Source: Clostridiales bacterium (GTDB lineage: Bacteria; Bacillota; Clostridia; Lachnospirales; WQUN01). From it: a stretch of DNA of 11,359 bases. The position numbers and the translations under genes are program-made. Below the pieces are notes generated by a model. It was not told where the DNA came from. It saw only the letters and a program-made list of their open reading frames with translations, and ran no database searches. Shown here piece by piece: positions 7,164 to 11,359 of the stretch (positions are counted from its first letter, which is position 1; each line of letters starts with the position of its first letter). The stretch is from the NCBI GenBank assembly GCA_031269415.1, contig JAISZF010000272.1, forward strand, positions 1 through 11,359, written 5' to 3'.

Positions 7164-7814
7164 TTACATCAGCCATATAAACATAAAGCAAACATGCAAA
7201 ACCGTGCCGGCCATAACGAAAATATGGAATATCTCATGGAAGCCGAAAAATTTGTTTTTGAGCCTCGGCCGTTTCAGCGCGTAAATCACCGCACCCGCGC
7301 TGTACATAACCCCGCCCGCCAGCAGACAAAGCAAGCCGCCCGCAGTTATACTGTTCAGCATCGGCTTAACGGCAACTATCACAATCCAGCCCATAAACAA
7401 ATAGATCAGCGTATAAAGCCATCTCGGTGAGTTTATCCATAGAATTTTCATAACGCATCCGGCAATAGTAAGTCCCCATACCACAGACAGCATGGCGATA
7501 CCCCACGCGCCTTTCAGTGCTATGAGGCAAATGGGGGTATACGTACCAGCGATTAGAACAAAGATCATGGAATGATCGATCTTTTTCAGGCGCAGCTCAA
7601 CTTTCTCACTGGCTTTTACAGCATGGTATACGCTGGAAGCCGTGTACAGCAGAATGAGCGAAGCCCCGAATATCGAGAAAGCCACTATCTTTACCGGCGA
7701 ACGCGTCCAAGCGGCCAGAGCGGTCATTACAACTGTAAGCGGCACGGCCAATATGGCAAATGACATATGAGTCAGCGAACTGACTGGTTCTTTAAAAGCT
7801 CGCGTCGGAAACAC
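7164..7814 (-). CDS. Hemolysin III / PAQR-family integral membrane protein (YqfA-like)
   Basis: 216 residues with about seven membrane helices. It has the family's conserved polar residues: Ser60-x3-His64 (SSVYHA), Asp80-His81 (KKIDHSMIF) and His193-x3-His197 (GFHEIFHIF), which in PAQR proteins form a zinc site and suggest hydrolase-like (ceramidase-type) chemistry. The name hemolysin III comes from a Bacillus cereus relative; a true cytolytic role is doubtful and membrane-lipid homeostasis is more likely. The N-terminus KEPVSSLTH matches the usual family start. The assigned start is GTG 7814, but that GTG overlaps the last base of a perfect AGGAGG (7814-7819), and no ATG/GTG/TTG lies at normal spacing. 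An in-frame ACG (7803-7805) lies 8 bases past the site, and the first ATG (7766) would remove the conserved N-terminal motif. Monocistronic, with its own promoter and terminator, divergent from the ABC exporter. Confidence 0.93.
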   Translation of the reverse strand: MFPTRAFKEPVSSLTHMSFAILAVPLTVVMTALAAWTRSPVKIVAFSIFGASLILLYTASSVYHAVKASEKVELRLKKIDHSMIFVLIAGTYTPICLIALKGAWGIAMLSVVWGLTIAGCVMKILWINSPRWLYTLIYLFMGWIVIVAVKPMLNSITAGGLLCLLAGGVMYSAGAVIYALKRPRLKNKFFGFHEIFHIFVMAGTVLHVCFMFIWLM

Positions 7815-7819
7815 CTCCT
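7814..7819 (-). promoter_or_regulatory. Perfect Shine-Dalgarno that makes the hemolysin III start ambiguous
   Basis: AGGAGG on the minus strand directly abuts and shares one base with the only normal upstream start codon (GTG 7812-7814). Upstream in-frame codons reach a stop (TAA) four codons before. A ribosome bound here would normally initiate 5-9 bases downstream, where only ACG is in frame. The real start is therefore unresolved. Confidence 0.6.
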
Positions 7820-7830
7820 GTTTTCTTTAT

Positions 7831-7839
7831 ATTATACCA
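7831..7839 (-). promoter_or_regulatory. Extended -10 promoter of the hemolysin III-like gene
   Basis: On the minus strand TGGTATAAT is a perfect extended -10 (TGnTATAAT). The -35 region 17 bases further on is poor (TATTAA), as is common for extended -10 promoters. Predicted start is about 7 bases downstream, leaving a very short leader of roughly 10 nt that is nearly all ribosome binding site. Confidence 0.65.
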
Positions 7840-7876
7840 AACGTATCTGATATTTAATAGTCTCATAAATTTTACT

Positions 7877-7905
7877 GATAACGCCGCTTGATCGCAGCGG
7901 TTATC
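7877..7905 (+). repeat. Inverted repeat overlapping the exporter promoter (possible operator)
   Basis: GATAA-cg-CCGCT, 7-base loop, AGCGG-TTATC: ten pairs with a 2-base bulge. It covers the -35 (7888-7893) and most of the spacer of the promoter for the ABC genes and ends just before its -10. The placement suits a repressor site, but no regulator gene is seen nearby; an RNA role is unlikely because it lies upstream of the expected transcription start. Confidence 0.5.
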
Positions 7906-7915
7906 ATGTTATAAT
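7888..7915 (+). promoter_or_regulatory. Promoter of the YhaQ/YhaP-like ABC exporter genes
   Basis: TTGATC (7888-7893), 16-base spacer, TATAAT (7910-7915), with TG one base upstream (TGTTATAAT, extended -10). Predicted start is near 7922, about 24 nt before the ATG at 7946, which has GGAAGGGG at good spacing. Confidence 0.75.
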
Positions 7916-7945
7916 CTGATTGACCGTTGTGGAAGGGGATGCGTT

Positions 7946-8857
7946 ATGGGATTTACGAGACTTGAGACACAAAATGTATATAAAAATTTCGACGAAAAAG
8001 AAGTGCTTAAAGGTGTGAATTTCCGCGTGGAAAGCGGTAAAGCCTATGGCTTGCTGCGTCGCAACGGCGCGGGAAAGACTACAGTTATCCGTATCATCAT
8101 GGGAGTGTTCGCCGCGGACAGAGGGAGTGTTTTGCTTGACGGCAAGCCGTTTGACAGGCGCGGCGTATTGATCGGCTATATGCCCGAAGAACGCGGTTTG
8201 TATCAACAAACGGAGATTACGGAGCAGCTTGTTTATCTCGCGAAACTGCGCGGGCTTCAATCCGCCGCCGCCAAAAAATCGGTCAGCCGCTGGCTCGAAA
8301 AGCTTGGCATGGGCAAATACGCGCACAGAAAACTCGCTACACTCAGCAAGGGGAATCAGCAGAAGATTCAGCTTGCGGCGACACTTATGACAGAACCGGA
8401 TATCATTATCCTTGATGAGCCTTTCTCCGGCCTTGACCCCGTCAACGCGGAAGTACTGAAAGACGCCGTGCGCGAGATGATTGACAAAGGAAAAATCGTG
8501 TTGTTTTCCTCCCATCAGATGAACTATGTGGAGGAGTTCTGTGACGGCGTCGCTCTGCTTCACCACGGTGTGATCGCGGTTTCGGGCGGCATTGCAGAGA
8601 TCAAACGTTCGTATGAGCGGAATCTTGTGAGGGTATCTACGGTCAACATAAAGGCAATGCTTGATTTTTGCCAGGCCGAATTTTCTAACGCCGAGCAAAA
8701 CGGCGGCGATGTGTTAATCACACTGCGTGGCGGTGGCGATAAGGCCGGCTGCTTCGCGAAAATAACAGCGAGCGGCATTGACTTTGACCATATGGGCGTA
8801 GTCGAACCAACCTTGAACGACATCTTTGTCAAGCACACGAAAGAGGAGCTTGAATAA
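7946..8857 (+). CDS. ABC-2 exporter ATPase, YhaQ/NatA-like, with an altered Walker A
   Basis: 303 residues, cytoplasmic nucleotide-binding subunit of a drug/Na+-type ABC-2 exporter; length and motifs fit YhaQ/NatA relatives. Order: Walker A GLLRRNGAGKTT (35-46), the GYMPEERGLY segment that is typical of this subfamily (about 78-86), signature LSKGNQQ (133-139, the usual variant here rather than LSGGQ), Walker B IIILDEP (153-159), D-loop SGLDP, switch His190 (SSHQM), then the C-terminal extension (about 220-303). The oddity is Arg38 where nearly all ABC ATPases have the first glycine of GxxGxGKT; codon CGT at 8057-8059 is one base from GGT. The lysine (K44) and all other motifs are intact, so this could be a real adaptation, a weakened enzyme or a sequencing error. 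ATG is preceded by GGAAGGGG. Its stop overlaps the permease ATG by one base (TAATG), indicating translational coupling. Confidence 0.93.
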   Translation: MGFTRLETQNVYKNFDEKEVLKGVNFRVESGKAYGLLRRNGAGKTTVIRIIMGVFAADRGSVLLDGKPFDRRGVLIGYMPEERGLYQQTEITEQLVYLAKLRGLQSAAAKKSVSRWLEKLGMGKYAHRKLATLSKGNQQKIQLAATLMTEPDIIILDEPFSGLDPVNAEVLKDAVREMIDKGKIVLFSSHQMNYVEEFCDGVALLHHGVIAVSGGIAEIKRSYERNLVRVSTVNIKAMLDFCQAEFSNAEQNGGDVLITLRGGGDKAGCFAKITASGIDFDHMGVVEPTLNDIFVKHTKEELE

Positions 8858-10104
8858 TGAGAAACTTGATGACGGTTTTCTGGTTCACCTTCAAAAGCTA
8901 CGCGAAACACAAGGCTTATATCATTACAACGGCGGGGTTGGTTGTAATCGTGGGCGTGATGCTGTCATGGCCGCGAATCGGCGCTCTGTTGGATATGGGC
9001 GGAAATGACGATGCGGAATCTTCCGAAAAAGTGGCTATCGTGGGCGAAGACGGCGCGGCGGAGCTTTTCATAGAGGGCTTCGATGGAACGGAATATATCT
9101 TTGAAGACGTTTACCTTTCTAAAGAACAGGCGTTAGCGGCTGTGGAATCCGGCGAATACAAACAAGTCATTTTTCTCGATTCACCCGCCGCGTACACGAG
9201 AATAACAGAAAACCTGCCATTGAACGATACCTTCGGCACGCGATTCAACGCTCTGATGAAGAAACGTTATCAACTGAGACAAATGCTATCGTTCGGCGCG
9301 ACGCGGGCGCAGGCCGCCGAAGTGTTGGAAATGACGCCCGCGGCGACTGTCGAGTTTACGGCAAGCGGTAAAAATCAGGCGGAACGGTTTTGGAACGTAT
9401 ATATCATGTTGTTCGTTCTGTATTTTGCCATCATGCTCTACGGACAGATGATAGCGTCCTCTGTCGCTACTGAAAAAAGTTCCCGCGCGATGGAGGTGTT
9501 AATCACCGCGACTGACACAAAAGATTTGATGTTCGGCAAGGTGCTGGGGACGTCGGCGGCGGGACTGCTGCAATTGAGTCTGACGCTTGGCGGCATGTTC
9601 TTGGCCTTCCGCGCAAATGCAACGTACCATGAGCCGGACGGCGTAATCTCCGGCATGTTCAATATGTCCGCGAGTATCTTCGGTTTCGCGGTTGTCTTTT
9701 TTCTGCTGGGCTTTTTACTGTACGCCTTTGTCTACGCCGCTTTCGCCAGTTTTGTGTCCCGCATGGAGGAATTGAATAACGCGGTGCTTCCTGCGACGTT
9801 GGTTTATGTGTTCTCCTTCGTCGGTGTAATGTTTTCCATGGCGACGGGGAACATGGACTCCTTCCTTATGGCGGTATGCTCTTTCGTCCCTTTCACCTCG
9901 CCGCTGGCCATGTTCGCGCGTATCGCGCTGACAAGCGTGCCAGCTTGGCAAATCGCTCTGTCTGTTGGCGTACTGACGCTTTCGGTGTTGGGCATGGGTT
10001 ACATGGCGACACTGATTTACCGTGTGGGCGTCCTGATGTACGGCGCACGGCTCAAGCCGGGCGTGATAATCCGGCAGCTTCGTATGATAGCGCGGTTGAG
10101 GTAA
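8857..10104 (+). CDS. ABC-2 exporter permease, YhaP/NatB-like
   Basis: 415 residues, integral membrane partner of the preceding ATPase. Layout: one N-terminal membrane helix (about 20-38), an extracytoplasmic domain (about 50-175), then about six helices (around 178-200, 228-250, 272-296, 308-330, 336-356, 366-390). Family marks are SSVATEKSSRAMEVLIT (201-217, the conserved cytoplasmic segment after the second helix) and VPFTSPLAMFARIAL (344-358), both typical of the ABC2_membrane_3/NatB group. YhaP of Bacillus has about the same length. The ATG overlaps the ATPase stop by one base and has GAGGAG eight bases upstream. In Bacillus the NatAB pair exports sodium, but the YhaQP substrate is uncertain, so drug, lipid or ion export is possible here. 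A terminator follows at 10129. Confidence 0.92.
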   Translation: MRNLMTVFWFTFKSYAKHKAYIITTAGLVVIVGVMLSWPRIGALLDMGGNDDAESSEKVAIVGEDGAAELFIEGFDGTEYIFEDVYLSKEQALAAVESGEYKQVIFLDSPAAYTRITENLPLNDTFGTRFNALMKKRYQLRQMLSFGATRAQAAEVLEMTPAATVEFTASGKNQAERFWNVYIMLFVLYFAIMLYGQMIASSVATEKSSRAMEVLITATDTKDLMFGKVLGTSAAGLLQLSLTLGGMFLAFRANATYHEPDGVISGMFNMSASIFGFAVVFFLLGFLLYAFVYAAFASFVSRMEELNNAVLPATLVYVFSFVGVMFSMATGNMDSFLMAVCSFVPFTSPLAMFARIALTSVPAWQIALSVGVLTLSVLGMGYMATLIYRVGVLMYGARLKPGVIIRQLRMIARLR

Positions 10105-10128
10105 AAAAAGCAGTTCCATAGGCTAATA

Positions 10129-10159
10129 AGGCGGAACCGGAATGGCTCCGTCTATTTTT
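10129..10159 (+). terminator. Rho-independent terminator after the exporter genes
   Basis: Stem AGGCGGA (10129-10135) with TCCGTCT (10147-10153), one G-T pair, 11-base loop, then T run 10155-10159. It lies 24 bases after the permease stop. A weaker competing pairing GTTCC (10113-10117) with GGAAC (10133-10137) shares the left arm. Confidence 0.7.
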
Positions 10160-10160
10160 C

Positions 10161-10189
10161 TTGCTATCCGTAATTTCTTTGTGTACAAT
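10161..10189 (+). promoter_or_regulatory. Promoter of the MacB-type ATPase operon
   Basis: TTGCTA (10161-10166, four of six), 17-base spacer, TACAAT (10184-10189, five of six), directly after the preceding terminator. An inverted repeat CAATG-N5-CATTG (10186-10200) overlaps the -10 and predicted start. The leader of about 75 nt also has a small hairpin CGGAA/TTCCG (10213-10225). Confidence 0.55.
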
Positions 10190-10259
10190 GAATGACATTG
10201 ATATTATTTTATCGGAACTTTTCCGGCGTCAGACGGGTCTTTATATTATGGTCATGTTC

Positions 10260-10266
10260 AGGGGGG
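10260..10266 (+). promoter_or_regulatory. Ribosome binding site that supports a CTG start
   Basis: AGGGGGG is placed seven bases before CTG 10274 but 52 bases before the first in-frame ATG (10319). Its spacing supports initiation at CTG. Confidence 0.6.
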
Positions 10267-10273
10267 TGGTTGT

Positions 10274-10975
10274 CTGGAGAATATCATAGAGCTAAAGAGT
10301 GTAAGAAAAGTTTACCGCATGGGTGATGAGAGGATCATAGCGCTGAACGACGTCAGCCTCTCTTTCGAGCGCGAGAAGATATACTGCCTGCTGGGCACGT
10401 CCGGTTCCGGTAAATCCACATTGCTGAATTTGATTGCCGGTCTGGAAAAGCCCACAAAGGGCGAAATCGTCTTCTGCGGCGAACATATCGAGAGGCTTTC
10501 CGAGAAGCAGCTTGCCCTGTTCCGCCAGAAATATGTGGGTTTCGTCTTTCAGTCGTATAATCTGCTGCCCACGCTTAACGCCATGGAGAACGTGACACTG
10601 CCCCTCATATTCAGCGGCATGCCTAAGAAGATGAGGCGGAAGAGAGCCGCCGAAATGCTGAAAGCCGTGGGCCTGCTAAACCGCGCCGGGCATAAGCCCT
10701 CGCAGATGAGCGGCGGCCAGCAGCAGCGCATAAGCATCGCGCGCGCTTTTATAAACAACCCGCGGGTGGTGTTCGCGGACGAACCAACCGGTAATCTGGA
10801 CAGCAAAACCACCATAGAAATGATGGACCTCATCACTTCCATCGCGCATACGCGCAAGCAGACCCTTATAATTGTCACGCATGACATGGAGATAGCGCGC
10901 TATTCGGATGAGATAATCAGAATAAAGGACGGTCTGGTGGAAGCGATAGAGAGGACGAAGGGGGGAACTAGATGA
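10274..10975 (+). CDS. MacB/LolD-type ABC transporter ATPase, probable CTG start
   Basis: ATP-binding subunit of a MacB/LolD/FtsE-like mechanotransmission-type ABC system; 233 residues from the CTG start, 218 from the first ATG (10319). In the longer numbering: N-terminus (M)ENIIELKSVRKVYRMGDE, the classic opening of this family with A-loop Tyr14; Walker A GTSGSGKST (41-49); Q-loop FQSYNLLPTLNAMENVTLPL, Q93; signature MSGGQQQR (145-152); Walker B VVFADEPTGNLDS (165-177); switch His203 in VTHDM. Starting at ATG 10319 would delete the first beta strand and the A-loop Tyr, so the start is placed at CTG with AGGGGGG at ideal spacing. CTG initiation is rare, so an ATG-to-CTG base change or sequence error is the alternative. 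The stop overlaps the next gene's ATG (ATGA, 4 bases). An FtsX-like permease is expected downstream but is not in the window. Confidence 0.9.
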   Translation: MENIIELKSVRKVYRMGDERIIALNDVSLSFEREKIYCLLGTSGSGKSTLLNLIAGLEKPTKGEIVFCGEHIERLSEKQLALFRQKYVGFVFQSYNLLPTLNAMENVTLPLIFSGMPKKMRRKRAAEMLKAVGLLNRAGHKPSQMSGGQQQRISIARAFINNPRVVFADEPTGNLDSKTTIEMMDLITSIAHTRKQTLIIVTHDMEIARYSDEIIRIKDGLVEAIERTKGGTR

Positions 10976-11359
10976 GAACGCTTAAGCGAATACCTATAAC
11001 CATTGTATCCTTAGCGGCGGCTTTTATATTACTGCGGTCAGTTGCGGCCCGCGCCGGTGAATTGACGCCGACGCCCATCTCAAGCGCTTCACCGACTGAA
11101 ACGCCTGCGCCGTATCCTACACCTGCCAGCAATGACACAGACGACATACAGTCTCAACTGAACGATATTTATGACAAGATCAATTCGATGCAGGATCTCT
11201 ACGTCCCGCCGGAACCCACGCAGGCGCCTGAAACGCCGACAGCAGCTCCGCTGGTTAAGGTACTGTCGCCTCAGAGTGTTCCGCTTTCGGCGGGCCGTAT
11301 AACCGACGTTACCATAACTTTGAAAAACGTGGGCACGACGCACGCCTACTCAGTCCTCA
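10972..11359 (+). CDS. Secreted Pro/Thr-rich surface protein, N-terminal part (3' end off window)
   Basis: 129 residues visible, open to the right edge. A signal peptide (MRTLKRIPITIVSLAAAFIL, then about to residue 28, AARAG) is followed by a Pro/Thr/Ser-rich linker (about 31-53), a short charged helix (DDIQSQLNDIYDKINSMQ, about 56-73), a second Pro/Thr linker (about 76-92) and the start of a beta domain (KVLSPQSVPLSAGR, VTITLKNVGTT) that resembles CARDB/COG1361-type adhesion repeats. The ATG overlaps the ATPase stop by 4 bases, so it is translationally coupled. In Bacillota, COG1361-like proteins often sit with MacB-type ATPases and FtsX-like permeases, suggesting an extracytoplasmic partner of that transporter. 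The domain call rests on about 35 residues and is tentative. Confidence 0.8.
   Translation, partial: MRTLKRIPITIVSLAAAFILLRSVAARAGELTPTPISSASPTETPAPYPTPASNDTDDIQSQLNDIYDKINSMQDLYVPPEPTQAPETPTAAPLVKVLSPQSVPLSAGRITDVTITLKNVGTTHAYSVL

Noticed and set aside
7164..7814. Hemolysin III-like gene as a toxin or virulence factor
   Set aside because: The family name is historical; the zinc-site residues and general distribution point to a membrane enzyme, and nothing in the context suggests a toxin.
6944..7871. 12-base direct repeat (GTCTCATAAATT) at 6944-6955 and 7860-7871 flanking the hemolysin III-like gene
   Set aside because: A few exact 12-base repeats are expected by chance in 11 kb; there is no inverted-repeat end or transposase, so no support for insertion or an att site.
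7904..8698. 264-codon minus-strand open frame opposite the YhaQ-like ATPase
   Set aside because: The plus-strand frame has all ABC ATPase motifs; the antisense frame matches nothing and overlaps it entirely.

Overview
The window looks like chromosomal DNA of a Gram-positive anaerobe of the Bacillota, most likely a Clostridia-type lineage. This is inferred from the sequence style: sigma-A-like promoters with AGGAGG-type ribosome binding sites, Rho-independent terminators, secreted and membrane proteins with Gram-positive-style leaders, and Bacillota-typical families (Vpr-like subtilase, YhaQ/YhaP-like exporter, TelA). Base composition is balanced and gene packing is dense. I saw no transposase, CRISPR array, tRNA or rRNA, so no species can be named.

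Left part, all on the minus strand (about 1-6800). A three-gene operon reads from a promoter at 6764-6792: an unrecognised two-TM coiled-coil protein, a membrane-anchored protein fusing an SBP_bac_11-type solute-binding domain to a VWA domain with intact MIDAS, and a cytoplasmic TelA-family (toxic anion resistance) protein. It ends at a clear terminator (3058-3089). Just beyond, a separate promoter (3006-3035) drives a large secreted subtilisin-family protease with PA insert and Fn3-like C-terminal domain, which runs off the left edge. Its mRNA would begin with a long dyad-symmetric element.

Middle (about 6800-7945). A roughly 330-base non-coding stretch carries a plus-strand promoter-like element with no gene behind it and several hairpins. 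It is followed by a minus-strand hemolysin III/PAQR-like membrane protein with its own terminator and an extended -10 promoter. That gene is divergent from the next operon; the shared region holds an inverted repeat overlapping the rightward -35 and spacer.

Right part, all on the plus strand (7946-11359). A translationally coupled YhaQ/YhaP (NatAB-like) ABC-2 exporter pair comes first, whose ATPase has Arg in place of the first Walker A glycine, followed by a terminator. Next come a promoter, a MacB/LolD-type ATPase that appears to start at a CTG codon upstream of its first ATG, and, overlapping by 4 nt, the beginning of a secreted Pro/Thr-rich protein cut by the right edge. The last two resemble exporter loci in which a surface protein, a MacB-type ATPase and an FtsX-like permease sit together, with the permease probably outside the window.

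The best candidate for an under-described system is the coiled-coil/SBP-VWA/TelA operon: an outside sensor-like VWA protein, a membrane helical-hairpin protein and a cytoplasmic TelA partner. Its function is not established by the sequence.
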